Shown piece by piece: positions 28,878-37,496 of a stretch of DNA of 64,000 bases. The position numbers and the translations under genes are program-made. The DNA is from JBBROS01 sp965217935. GTDB taxonomy: Bacteria > Pseudomonadota > Alphaproteobacteria > Acetobacterales > Acetobacteraceae. Numbering within the stretch: position 1 is the first letter of the stretch; the number at the start of each line of letters is the position of its first letter. Location: NCBI GenBank assembly GCA_965217935.1, contig OZ244581.1, forward strand, positions 2,108,001 through 2,172,000. Reading direction: 5' to 3'. The notes beneath the pieces were generated by a model. The model searched no databases. It saw only the letters and a list, made by a program, of their open reading frames with translations, and was not told the DNA's origin.

Positions 28878-29756
28878 ATGAACAGGCTTCCTATGTCCAA
28901 GCGGGTCCAAATCCTTTCCATGCTCTGCGAAGGATCGTCCATGCGATCTATCTCTCGCGTGGTGGACGTGTCGATCAACACGGTGTCGGGGCTGCTGGTG
29001 GACGCCGGCAAGGCGTGCGCCAAACACCACGACGAGACGGTGCGGAACGTCCGCAGCAAGCGCATCCAAGCCGACGAAATCTGGTCGTTCTGCTACGCCA
29101 AGGAGAAGAACGTTGCCGCTGCCAAGGCCGCGCCGGAAGAGGCTGGCGACGTGTGGACGTGGACGGCCCTGGATGCCGATACCAAGCTGATCGTCTCATA
29201 CCTGATCGGCGGGCGGGATGCGGGCTACGCGCACGAGTTCATGCAGGACGTGGGAAGCCGTCTGGCAAACCGGGTCCAGATCACCACCGATGGTCTTAAG
29301 GCTTACCTGGAAGCCGTCGAAGGGGCATTCGGCGCGGATGTGGACTATGCCATGCTGGTGAAGCTCTACGGCGATGCGCCCGGTCCAGTAGGCCGCTACA
29401 GCCCGGCGGAATGCACAGGGGCGATCAAGACGCGCATTGAAGGACGGCCCGATGCGAAGCACGTCAGCACATCCTATGCCGAGCGCCAGAACCTCACCAT
29501 GCGAATGTCCATGCGCCGGTTCACGCGGCTCACCAACGCGTTCAGCAAGAAGGCCGAGAACCACGCGCACATGGTCGCGCTCTACACCACTTGGTATAAC
29601 TTCGCGCGGCAGCACAAGACGTTGCGGTGCAGTCCGGCGATGGCGGCGGGCTTGTCCAAGACCCTTTGGAGCATGGAGGATGTGGTGGCGTTGATCGATG
29701 CCGCCGCCGCCGCGCCAAAACCGCGTGGGCCTTACAAAAAGAAAGAAGCAGCGTGA
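28878..29756 (+). CDS. IS1-family transposase
   Basis: 292 residues from ATG 28878 (longer starts at 28866/28869 fall inside the -10 box). It has the N-terminal helix-turn-helix 'MLCEGSSMRSISRVVDVSINTVSGLLVDAGKAC'. The DDE-type core follows: 'RIQADEIWSFCYAKEKN' (first Asp), 'DVWTWTALDADTKLIVSYLIGGRDAG', 'QITTDGLKAYLEAVEGAFG' (second Asp) and 'HVSTSYAERQNLTMRMSMRRFTRLTNAFSKK' (Glu). This matches the single-frame IS1 group, not the frameshifting E. coli IS1. It appears intact, so the element may still move. Its last bases overlap the next gene (GTGA). Confidence 0.92.
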   Translation: MNRLPMSKRVQILSMLCEGSSMRSISRVVDVSINTVSGLLVDAGKACAKHHDETVRNVRSKRIQADEIWSFCYAKEKNVAAAKAAPEEAGDVWTWTALDADTKLIVSYLIGGRDAGYAHEFMQDVGSRLANRVQITTDGLKAYLEAVEGAFGADVDYAMLVKLYGDAPGPVGRYSPAECTGAIKTRIEGRPDAKHVSTSYAERQNLTMRMSMRRFTRLTNAFSKKAENHAHMVALYTTWYNFARQHKTLRCSPAMAAGLSKTLWSMEDVVALIDAAAAAPKPRGPYKKKEAA

Positions 29757-30022
29757 ATATTCGTTCCGGAACATTCCGTGCATGGCTAGTGGCTTCCGTT
29801 GCCTGGGGCGCGTACGTGTTCTGGGAAAGCGATCCGTCGTGCGTCTTGGTGGCGCTGGAGATTGGGAAAGGCAACGGCCCCTGGTGCAACTATCGCAACG
29901 GATGGTCTTACTACGGACCCTTGATGGGAAAGATGGTCCTTGTTCCCCTGTTAGCAGGCGCAGCCATTTGGAGCTTGGGATGGATCGTCGCTGGCTACCG
30001 CCGTGGCGGAATTTCAAACTGA
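29753..30022 (+). CDS. Small membrane protein ending in the element's right inverted repeat
   Basis: 89 residues from GTG 29753, overlapping the transposase stop, so translationally coupled. Two hydrophobic helices (about 10-28, 'WLVASVAWGAYVFWESD', and 56-80, 'MVLVPLLAGAAIWSLGWIVAG') flank a short outside loop with cysteines. The stop codon TGA at 30020-30022 is inside the right terminal repeat. The family is not recognised; proteins of similar size sit downstream of ISs as passengers. Location is likely the inner membrane. Confidence 0.6.
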   Translation: MNIRSGTFRAWLVASVAWGAYVFWESDPSCVLVALEIGKGNGPWCNYRNGWSYYGPLMGKMVLVPLLAGAAIWSLGWIVAGYRRGGISN

Positions 30023-30031
30023 GACACTACC

Positions 30032-30273
30032 CCCAGGCGGCAGGGCTTGTGCCCTTCCTGCAAGCGGGCGCGGAGGGAGGGCGTGCCGTGATAGCCGAGG
30101 CTTTCCGCGGCCTCAATCACCCGGCGCGCCGTGGCCGGGCGCACCGGATGCCGCTTGTTCAGCACGCGGTCGATGGTGGCGACGCTGACGCCGGCGTGCA
30201 TCGCGAGATCGGCCACGGTCGGGCGCCGGGTGCCCTGCCTCATCGGATGGGCCTGCGATTTTTCCTCAGTCAT
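30032..30273 (-). pseudogene. LacI-family regulator, N-terminal DNA-binding part
   Basis: 81 residues of the interrupted regulator: a LacI helix-turn-helix and hinge, 'RRPTVADLAMHAGVSVATIDRVLNKRHPVRPATARRVIEAAESLGYHG', ending at 'EGHKPCRLG' where the IS1-type element begins. The frame then runs into the element and ends after a few foreign residues ('VSQFEIPPRR'). The truncated product has no effector domain or dimer interface, so loss of normal repression is expected. ATG at 30273. Confidence 0.9.
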
Positions 30274-30277
30274 CGCA

Positions 30278-30317
30278 CCTCGCCATGATAGTTTTGACAG
30301 AAACCATCATGGTGAGG
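30278..30317. promoter_or_regulatory. Inverted-repeat operator between lacI remnant and desaturase-like gene
   Basis: CCTCGCCATGATAGTTT (30278-30294), six bases, then AAACCATCATGGTGAGG (30301-30317): 15 of 17 positions pair. TTGACA at 30294-30299 lies in the middle and would serve as -35 for the rightward gene. This is a good candidate for the operator of the LacI protein encoded next to it. Confidence 0.65.
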
Positions 30318-30405
30318 TTGTCAGGCATGTCAAGCGCGCGTAATTTCCATGATCAAAACGCCCCCCGGCAATGCCGGGCGGCTATCTTCAAGGGAATTCG
30401 TCGGC

Positions 30406-30962
30406 ATGGCGGCTTCGCGAGACTACAGCCTTACCGGGCCGGGTGGCCGCCTCGCCCGAGAGCATGGGCTGGCTTCGGCGCAATGGTATGCTTGCCCGAT
30501 CCCGCGCAAGCGCATGAAGGCGCTGATGCAACGCAGGGACGGGCCGGCGATCCGCGACACGGCGATTTGGCTCGGCGCCATGGCCGTGCTCGGCGGGTTC
30601 GCCGCCTAATTTTTGGGGAAGCTGGCTCGCCGTCCCGTTTTTCTTGGGCTACGGCGTGCTCTACGGCTCCGCGTCGGACTCACGGTGGCACGAGGCAGGC
30701 CACGGCACGGCGTTCCGTACCCGTTGGATGAACGAGGCAGTGTATCAGGTCGGCTCGTTCATGATCATGCGTGACCCCACGGCCTGGCGATGGAGCCACA
30801 CGCGCCACCACACCGATACGCTTGTCGTTGGCCTCGACCGCGAGATTGCCGCCATGCGCCCGCCGAAGCTCGCCAAGCTCTGCGCGAACGTCTTCGGGCT
30901 GGCCGATGTGCCCGCGGCGTTCCGCGACCTGGCGCTTCACGCCAGCGGCCGCAAATGCCGGC
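30406..30962 (+). pseudogene. Fatty acid desaturase/MocD-like gene, frameshifted and truncated
   Basis: Starts at ATG 30406 ('MAASRDYSLTGPGGRLAREHGLASAQWYACPIPRKRMKALM'). The frame reaches TAA at 30607-30609, where one extra A in TAATTTTTGGGG shifts it; the next frame continues 'GYGVLYGSASDSRWHEAGHGTAFRTRW' and 'WSHTRHHTDTLVVGLDREI'. It stops near 30962 where an IS630-type element begins, so the last His box is missing. It is a paralogue of the gene at 24334-25467 and was probably under the LacI regulator divergent to it. Dead. Confidence 0.8.
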
Positions 30963-30997
30963 CGACGCTTCAGGCTGGTATCATGCCAACGGCACGA

Positions 30998-32152
30998 TTA
31001 TGCGACCTTCACCCAGGGTCGGGCAGCGATGGAGCGGATTTGGTTTGGGCATCGCATCAGATCCATCCAGGCCTTGCAGCAGGCATCCACGATGGCCTTG
31101 TAGCCCTCGGACACCCGGTTGCTCAGCCTGTTCTGCTGCAGGTATTGCCAGATGCTTTCCACGGGGTTCAGCTCCGGGCTGTAGGGTGGCAGGTGCAGCA
31201 GGGTGATGTTCTGGTTATATTCTCTGGCACGCGGAGGCTGCCGCCGGTTTGGCGCCAGCCCGCGCCATCAAGCACCAGCACGGCGTGGTGGCCGGGCGTC
31301 ACGGCCTTGCTGATTTCGACCAGGCGCAGGTTCGTCATATCGCTGTTGGCGAACGGCAGAACCAGGCCCGCTCCCACGCCACGCTCGGCGCAGACCCCCC
31401 GAACAGGTAGGCCCACTCGTAGTGAATGTTCTTGAGCGCGTCCGGCTGGGAGCCCTTTTCGCCCTCGCCTTGCCATTCCACCCGGCTACGCCGGCCGGAA
31501 CCTTGGGCAAGCCTCGCCCAGACGTTGGTCAGCGTGCCCTGCTGCCCGACCCGGTCAATGGCCTTCGGCCCTTGACCATCCTGGTGCCAAACCTCCACCG
31601 GCGTGCCCGCGGCCTTGACAGCCTCGGGAAGGGCTGCGGTCACGAGGGTGCTGAACGCATCCCGAAAGACGCTTGCGCCCCGGCATCGGCCTTTGGATGG
31701 CGGGGCCGGGGCGAGACATGGGAGAACCCCAGCCGATGCAGCAGCCCACCCACGGTGCGCTCGGCCAGGGCCACGCCGAACCGGGCCTTGATGACGCGGG
31801 CCAGGTCGATGCGGCGCCAGCGCACCACGCCGTCCTCGACCGGATCAGGCCCTTTGCGGACGATCTGCGCGACCTCGGCCTGCTGCTCGGGCGACAAGCG
31901 CGGCTTGGGTCCGGTTCGACCCTTCTGGTCCGAAAGCCCGGCAAGCTCCGCGTCGTTGTAGCGGACCACCCAGCCGCGCAGCGTTTGCCGGTCCATGCCG
32001 CAGGATTGCGCCGCCTCGGTTCGCGACCGACCTTCCTTGATCAGCGCCAGCGCAAGCATCCGGCGTGCCGCAACGCTGTCGCGGGTGCGCACCGCAGCCT
32101 GGCGCAGGTCCGCCGCCGTGGCGGCTCGCGTGATCACCAGCCTCTGAGCCAT
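30998..32152 (-). pseudogene. IS630-family transposase, multiply frameshifted
   Basis: ATG at 32152 begins 'MAQRLVITRAATAADLRQAAV', with an HTH 'RMLALALIKEGRSRTEAAQSCGMDRQTLRGWVVRYN'. The frame breaks near 31640, again near 31400 and again near 31210. Reading across gives 'EVWHQDGQG...', 'ISKAVTPGHHAVLVLDGAGW' (DDE Asp) and 'LHLPPYSPELNPVESIWQYLQQ' (last acidic site), ending TAA at 30998. At least three frameshifts mean it is inactive. It cuts the desaturase-like gene on its left. No clear ends found. Confidence 0.85.
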
Positions 32153-32243
32153 TCAAGCCTCCACTCCGTGCAGAGGCATCGAATCACACAGCCCGCATCA
32201 AGGGAATCCCACCCGAGAGTCTGAAGTTGCCCCGATATTTGGT

Positions 32244-34014
32244 GGTTCTCCGGCACTTCGCGTGGATCATGCCGCAAGCAGAACGCCTCGTCGGAGCAGG
32301 CCGAAGCTGGCGTGACCACGCATCTGGCGCTTGACCAGTTTCAGTCGGTTGACCTGCCCTTCGGTCTGGCCGTTGCTCCAGGGCGTGGTGAGAGCGGCGC
32401 GTATCGCGTCGCCGTCGTTCCTCAGCCCGGCCGCGAACGTTCCATCGTCGGCACGCCGCACCCACCGGCTTCGACAAGCCAGGCATCCAGTTCAGCACTG
32501 GCTGCAACGGCGTCGGTCTGACTGTCGGCGTTGCACGCGCGCGCAAGGGCTGTGAACGTGCGGGCAAGTTTCGCGACAATGGGAGCGTCCTTGTCCTGCT
32601 CCACTCGTCCGACCGCCGCAGCGTCGGCAGCCGGCAGCGTTGCGGGAGGTTGCACGAGCAGCCACGCGAGTTGCCGGGCGGCCGGCAACGGCGTGACTGA
32701 GCTGCTGTCGGATGGGCCTGGGTTGGCCGATGCCTGCCCGCGGCAGCACGATGGCGCCGTCCTGGCCGGCTGCGACGTCGTTCGCTCATCCATCTCCGCA
32801 CCTGCCTGGCTGTTCCGGTGAAGCCTTGCGCCTGCAGCTCCCGCCACAGCGCGGCGGCATTCTCGCCCCCCTCGGCAACCCGCGCCTGCAGATGCGGGAG
32901 ATGCCGATCAAGGGCGCTGCGGCTGGGGCGACGTGCGCCGCGTTCCGGAAAGCTCGAAGCGCGGGCATAGTTGCGCACCGTTCCGCGCGCCAGGTTCATG
33001 GCGCGTGCGATCGAGATCAGCGGTTCGCCTGCCACATGTCGGCGGTGCGCCTCGTCATGCAGGCCAAGGCGACGCACCCGGCTGTCCGTCCCGACCTGTG
33101 CGTCCGCGGCGCTGCGCGGGAATCCCCTGATGCGCCTGGCCGGCACAGCGCCGCCCTCATCGGGAAGAGGCGGCAGCCGCCGAAGCCGGCCATGCGCGCC
33201 GGCAAGCCAGCGCTCGACGGCTTGGCGCAGGTTGGCCAGCAGATGCCACCGGTCGGCCACCTGGATTGCCTTGGGCGCGCCGATCGCGATGCCGCTGGCA
33301 TACTCCGTCGAGCGGTCGCGGGCGACCACCTCGATCCCCGGCCGCTGCCGCAGCCAAGCAGCCAACGTCACCGCGGTGCGGTTGGGCAGCAGGTCGACCA
33401 CGCCGCGCCGCTCCAGGTCGACGACGATCGTGCCATAGCTGCGTCCGCGGCGCTTTATCCAGTCGTCAACCCCGACAACGCGAGGGTCGGACTGGTCCGG
33501 CAAATGCATTCGGTTGAGCAGGCGCAGCACAGTGTCGGCGCTGGCCGGCATGGACAGCTGGGACAGCAGCTACGCACCCGCTTCGCCGCCCAACGCGGCG
33601 CCGGTCCGGCCTTGCGCCTCGGCCAGCCGGCGCGTGCGCCAGGCAAAGGGCGCCACCAGCTGCGATATCCGTTCGGCGAAGGTTTGGCGGGCACATGCGG
33701 CGTTGCGGCAGGAGAACCGCCGCAGGCACAAGCTAACCCGGACCGCACGCCCGAGTGACGGCAGGTCGGCAGGATGCCGTCGATAGCGGCTGTGCACGGC
33801 CCGGCTTCTCTTGCTGCAGTCCGGGCAGCGCCCACCGCGATCCAGGCCGCGGGCGACGATTTGCAAGTGGGCCAGAGTATCAGAGGTTACCTGCTCGACC
33901 CGGCAGTCAGGGATCGGACGTTGAATGTTTATGCCTTGTTCAATGGTGCGGCGTCTCGCCTTCACCAAACATCAGTGCCTTCCCGTCACAATCCACGCGA
34001 AGTGCGGGAGAGCC
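32244..34014 (-). mobile_element. ISL3-family element, 1.77 kb, ends intact
   Basis: Terminal inverted repeats are seen. From the left, GGTTCTCCGGCACTTCGCGT, and from the right (reverse strand), GGCTCTCCCGCACTTCGCGT, each continuing GGAT. Flanking 8-mers TATTTGGT and GGTTTGGT share 6 of 8 positions, close to the 8-bp duplication ISL3 makes. The right end directly abuts an IS3 element. Its transposase gene is damaged. Confidence 0.8.
32267..33968 (-). pseudogene. ISL3-family transposase, nonsense and frameshift mutated
   Basis: The N-terminal zinc-finger part contains 'RCPDCSKRSRAVHSRYRRHPADLPSLG' and 'CRNAACARQTFAERI'. A TAG at 33570-33572 interrupts ('GGEAGA*LLSQLSM'). The DDE core follows in the same frame ('VVGVDDWIKRRGRSYGTIVVDLERR', 'VARDRSTEYASGIAIGAPKAIQVADRWHL'). 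Frameshifts near 32840 and 32460 move the last part to other frames ('LARACNADSQTDAVAASAELDAWL', then 'TTPWSNGQTEGQVNRLKLVKRQMRGHASF'). The C-terminal NGQTEGQVNRLK motif is the well-known ISL3 ending. Not functional. Confidence 0.85.
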
Positions 34015-35300
34015 GGTTTGGTGGACAGTCAGGGTTTTGCGGGGAGCAGCTTGGCATGCCTGTCTTGTTCATAGCGGACAGGTGAGCGGGAGCCCAGCGC
34101 GGAATGGAGGCGGATTGGGGTGCGCCCGCCCTCAATAGAGCTGAAGCAGGCCATGCGCGCCTCGGCCTGGCAGGCGAACCGGCGCCGTTCGGGCATCTCG
34201 CAGTCCAAGGCGGCGAAGACGCTCTCGCACACGGCGTTGTCGCAGGCGTCGCCCCCGGAGCCCATCGGCGGCCGCACGCCGGCCCCCTTGCAGCGGGCGC
34301 CAAACGCCAGCGAGGCGTATTGGCTGCCCTGATCGCTATGATGGATAACGTTGCCCGGTGGGCGGCGCTGCCCGATGGCCATCTGCAGGGCATCGGCGAC
34401 CCGCTCGGCCCGCAGATGGCTGGCCATCGGCCAGCCGGCGATGCGCCGGCTCCACGCGTCCAGCACGACCGCCAGGCCTGAAAACCCGGCCGCGGTTGGC
34501 GCAAAGGTGATGCCGGCGACCCGCAACTCGTCCGGCCGCAGCGAACGTGCGGTCCGCCAGGTCCGGCGCAGGCCGGGCGCACTTGTCGCGCCGGGTCGTC
34601 ACCGGGCTGTGCCGCCGGCGGCTTGCGGCCAGGAGGCCGGCATCGCGCATCAGCCAGGCCGCGCGCTTGCGTCCATGCCGTTCCCCGGCTGCCCGCAAAC
34701 CGGCATGCGCGCGGGGCGGGCCATAGGTCTCGCGCGAGGCGGCGCGCACGACGCGGACCCGCTTCCGCAGCGCCGCGTCAGCCGGGGCGTGGGCCGAGAC
34801 GGGGCGGCCAAGCCGCGCGTAGTCGCCGGCCTTGGACGCACCGGGCGCGCGCGCCATGACGCTGACGGGGACAATGGCCTGGTTCGCGCTCATGAATTGG
34901 ACGATCCGGACGGCACGGCGCCGGTCTCGCGTGGGAACCAGACCCGGGCCCCATCGCGCGAGCGCGAGGGGAGACCCGCCGCCGCTCGAGAGAGGATGCC
35001 GCGCTCCAAGCGCAAGTGCTTGTTCTCACGCCGTAGCCGGGTCAGCTCTTCGCGCTCGCCCGGCGCGAGCTGGCGGAGCGGCTTCTTGCCTTCCGGCCGC
35101 CCCGCACCGGCGCCGGGCCTGGAGGACCCAGGCGCGGATCGCTTGGGCGCACGGCTTGAACCCTCGGGCCAGATCGACGGGATCACGCCCGGCACGCACC
35201 AGATCGACCATCTGCTGACGGAACTCAGGGGCATGCGGGAGACGGGGTTTCGACATGAGGACACCTTTCGCGAAAGCGTTCGGGGTCTCCACCAAACCGG
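34015..35300 (-). mobile_element. IS3-family element with matching ends
   Basis: Both ends read GGTTTGGTGGA inwards (34015 on + and 35300 on -), about 1.29 kb, a normal IS3 length. It interrupts an IS66-like transposase remnant on its right side and abuts the ISL3 element on its left. Both open reading frames inside are broken. Confidence 0.65.
34029..35256 (-). pseudogene. IS3-family transposase orfA/orfB, frameshifted
   Basis: OrfA starts at ATG 35256 ('MSKPRLPHAPEFRQQMVDLVRAGRDPVDLARGFKPCAQAIRAWV') and shifts frame near 35110, continuing 'KPLRQLAPGEREELTRLRRENKHLRLERGILSRA', the leucine-zipper end. OrfB starts near 34893, changes frame near 34540, and its catalytic half is 'FSGLAVVLDAWSRRIAGWPMA' (Asp), 'VIHHSDQGSQYASLAFGARC' (Asp) and 'NAVCESVFAALDCE' (Glu), ending at 34029. 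Two or more frameshifts make it inactive. Confidence 0.85.
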
Positions 35301-35960
35301 GGCGCGTTCGCCTCCTGGTCCTCGGCCACGAGATCGTCGAGCGGCCCGGTCAGCATGCGCGCCACCTGGCGCTTGGAGATCTCCACGCCGATCCCGTTCA
35401 GCAACGCCACCCGCCGTTCCGTCGGCGCCTGCCCCTGGGCGTGCAGGGCCGGCACGAAGCGCCGCAGCTCAGGACCGAACCCGCCGACGATCCCCGCCGG
35501 CAACAGCGCCAGCACTGTCTCGCCCGACGGCAGCAGCCAGCGCTCGCGCCGCTAGCGGATCACCTCGGCCGAAAGCCGCAGGTTGCGCGACCCCGATGTC
35601 CTCGTAGCCCTTGAAGCGCGAGACGGCCGGCACAGCCACCTTGAGCCCTCGCTCGGCGGTGATCGCCTGCGCGTCGCGCGTGACGCCCTGCGGCGGCTTC
35701 GGATGCGTCGTATCTTTGTCAGCTGCCCCGGGCTACGTCGCCTGCTCCATGCCGGACGGCCACGACGGCGGACGCGGCGGCAAGCCCTTCAGCCGCGCCA
35801 CCTTGTCGCGCAACGCCGCGATGGTCACTTGCTGCGCGTCCACCTTGGCCTGCAAAGCCGCGTTGTCCAAGTGCAGACGCCGCACCTCGCCCACGAGGCG
35901 GTCCACCAGGTCCCGCAACTCCGTAAGCAAGGACTCCGCCAGCAGAGCTGCACCCGGCAA
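35301..35960 (-). pseudogene. IS66-like transposase, N-terminal half only, degenerate
   Basis: Reverse strand from ATG 35960: a coiled coil 'LLTELRDLVDRLVGEVRRLHLDNAALQAKVDAQQVTIAALRDKVARLKGLPPRPP', a family signature, then a stop at 35733. Further on other frames give 'AVPAVSRFKGYEDIGV' and 'LLPAGIVGGFGPELRRFVPALHAQGQAPTERRVALLNGIGVEISKRQV', cut at 35300 by the IS3 end. The catalytic half is absent. Between 35960 and the tRNA about 100 bp hold no feature. Confidence 0.75.
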
Positions 35961-36061
35961 CGACGTGACGGCTGTGAATCACGCCAGCACCCTCAGCGCA
36001 ACCGCCTCGCCCGGAAATCTGCCCCGATTACAAAAACAGCGCCTAACCCATTAAAACGGCG

Positions 36062-36137
36062 TGGTGGAGCTGAGGGGAATCGAACCCCTGACCTCCTCAT
36101 TGCGAACGAGGCGCTCTCCCAACTGAGCTACAGCCCC
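36062..36137 (-). tRNA. tRNA-Ala (anticodon CGC)
   Basis: Reverse strand 76 nt, 5' GGGGCTGTAGCTCAGTTGGG, with D-loop GGGAGAGC. Anticodon arm CCTCG-TTCGCAA-TGAGG gives anticodon CGC. TpsiC arm AGGGG-TTCGATTC-CCCT, acceptor pairing GGGGCTG with CAGCTCC, and encoded CCA. Reads GCG codons. Its 3' end faces the IS cluster. Confidence 0.95.
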
Positions 36138-36331
36138 GCCGTCTCGGGGCCGGACAATGATGATCCGCGACCGGCCCGTCAACCCCGGAGCGCAATCGAT
36201 CCGCGGCGCAAAGGCGCGCGAAGATTGCACCGCACACAAGCCGTGGCTAGGGTCCGCCGCATCCCGGTGCGGTCCCGCTGCCCCGGCGTCATATCGTGCG
36301 CGGCCAAGCCCGCCCTAGGAGACCTCAACCG

Positions 36332-36646
36332 GTGGTAACCGCGATCTTCGAACTGCTCAACGCCGTGATCGGCCTGTTCATCTGGGCCCTGATCCTGGCA
36401 GCCATATTCAGCATGCTTGCCGCGTTCAACGTTCTCGACACCCGCAACCGCTTTGTCTGGACCATCGGCGATTTTCTCTACCGCGTCACCGAGCCGTTGC
36501 TGCGCCCCGTCCGCAACGTCCTCCCCAGTTTCGGCAACATCGACATCAGCCCGATCGTCGTCATCTTGCTGCTCCAATACGTGGCCCGCCCCCTGCTCGC
36601 GACCGTCTACCGCGGCATCGTGTTCGGCACTTGGACGTTCATCTAA
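36332..36646 (+). CDS. yggT: YggT family membrane protein
   Basis: 104 residues from GTG 36332, with TAGGAGA as RBS at 36316-36322; the longer frame from 36296 overlaps no known part. Two hydrophobic helices (about 5-28 'LLNAVIGLFIWALILAAIFSML' and 75-95 'SPIVVILLLQYVARPLL') and between them 'LYRVTEPLLRPVRNVLPSFGNIDISP', the diagnostic YggT motif. The family is linked to osmotic or cell-division/protein insertion functions and is commonly next to proC or rRNA-related genes. It lies 4 bp before folD and is co-transcribed. Confidence 0.9.
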   Translation: MVTAIFELLNAVIGLFIWALILAAIFSMLAAFNVLDTRNRFVWTIGDFLYRVTEPLLRPVRNVLPSFGNIDISPIVVILLLQYVARPLLATVYRGIVFGTWTFI

Positions 36647-36650
36647 GCCG

Positions 36651-37493
36651 ATGCCAGCACACCTGATCGACGGCAAGGCAATCGCGGCAAACCTGCGCCG
36701 GGCCGTGCGGGAGCGGACGTTCGGGCTCTCCTTCCAACCAGGTCTCGCCGTGGTCCTGGTCGGCGACAACGCCGCCAGCATGGTCTACGTCCGCAACAAG
36801 GACCGTGCCGCCCAGGAGGCCGGGTTGCAGTCGCAGACCATTCGCCTCCCCGCCGCCACCAGCCAAGCCGATTTGCTCGGCGTCATCGCCCGCCTCAACG
36901 AGGATCCGGACGTGGACGGCATCCTCGTCCAGCTCCCCCTTCCCGCTTCCATCGATGTCGATACGGTCATCGACGCGATCGATCCCGGCAAGGATGTCGA
37001 CGGCTTTCACCCTTCGAACGTAGGCCGCCTGCAAAGCGGGCGCGAGGCCCTTGTTCCTTGCACGCCGGCAGGCGTGATGAAGCTGCTCGCCGCCGCGCAA
37101 ACCACGCTTCGCGCCGCGCGGGCAACTGTTCTTGGACGCTCCTCAATCGTCGGCAGGCCGATGGCAGCGCTCCTGCTTTCCGCCGATGCGACCGTCACGA
37201 CCGTCCATTCCCGCACGCAAGACATCGCGGCCGAGTGCCGGCAGGCCGACATTCTGATAGCAGCGGTCGGGCGGCCCGAAATGGTCCGTGGCGACTGGAT
37301 CAAGCCCGGCGCAACAGTCATTGACGTCGGCATAAACCGGCTCGCAAACGGTCAGATTGTCGGTGATTGCGCCTTCCAAGAATGTGCGGCCGTTGCGGCC
37401 GCGATTACCCCGGTCCCGGGCGGCGTCGGTCCAATGACCATCGCCTGCCTGCTGGAGAACACCCTGACAGCCGCCATCCGCCGCCGGTCGTAA
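36651..37493 (+). CDS. folD: Bifunctional methylenetetrahydrofolate dehydrogenase/cyclohydrolase
   Basis: 280 residues. The substrate site includes 'GDNAASMVYVRNKDRAAQEAG' with the catalytic YxxxK (Tyr/Lys) and 'DGILVQLPLP'. Dinucleotide binding is 'ATVLGRSSIVGRPMAALLL', and the end is 'AAITPVPGGVGPMTIACLLENTL'. It interconverts methylene-, methenyl- and 10-formyl-THF, feeding purine and fMet synthesis. Complete length (family 280-300). It ends 3 bp before the SDHAF4-like gene, convergent to it. Confidence 0.95.
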   Translation: MPAHLIDGKAIAANLRRAVRERTFGLSFQPGLAVVLVGDNAASMVYVRNKDRAAQEAGLQSQTIRLPAATSQADLLGVIARLNEDPDVDGILVQLPLPASIDVDTVIDAIDPGKDVDGFHPSNVGRLQSGREALVPCTPAGVMKLLAAAQTTLRAARATVLGRSSIVGRPMAALLLSADATVTTVHSRTQDIAAECRQADILIAAVGRPEMVRGDWIKPGATVIDVGINRLANGQIVGDCAFQECAAVAAAITPVPGGVGPMTIACLLENTLTAAIRRRS

Positions 37494-37496
37494 AGT

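Larger units (their letters stand above)
26475..30031 (+). mobile_element. 3.56-kb IS1-family element carrying cargo genes
   Basis: Ends are 22-bp inverted repeats with one mismatch: both start GGTAGTGTCTCA and continue (A or G)TTTGAAATT when read inwards from 26475 and from 30031. They are flanked by the 8-bp duplication CCCAGGCG (26467-26474 and 30032-30039), the size IS1 elements make. Inside are, in order, two small genes, a long hairpin, two more small genes, an HTH-ImmA/IrrE gene, an IS1-family transposase and a small membrane protein, all on the + strand. It is ~4 times longer than a simple IS1, so it acts like a transporter IS with passengers. The insertion point is inside a lacI-type gene. 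Confidence 0.92.

Noticed and set aside
36062..36137. tRNA-Ala as the attachment site of an integrative element
   Set aside because: No integrase gene and no second copy of the tRNA 3' end in the window; the IS cluster alone explains the neighbourhood.
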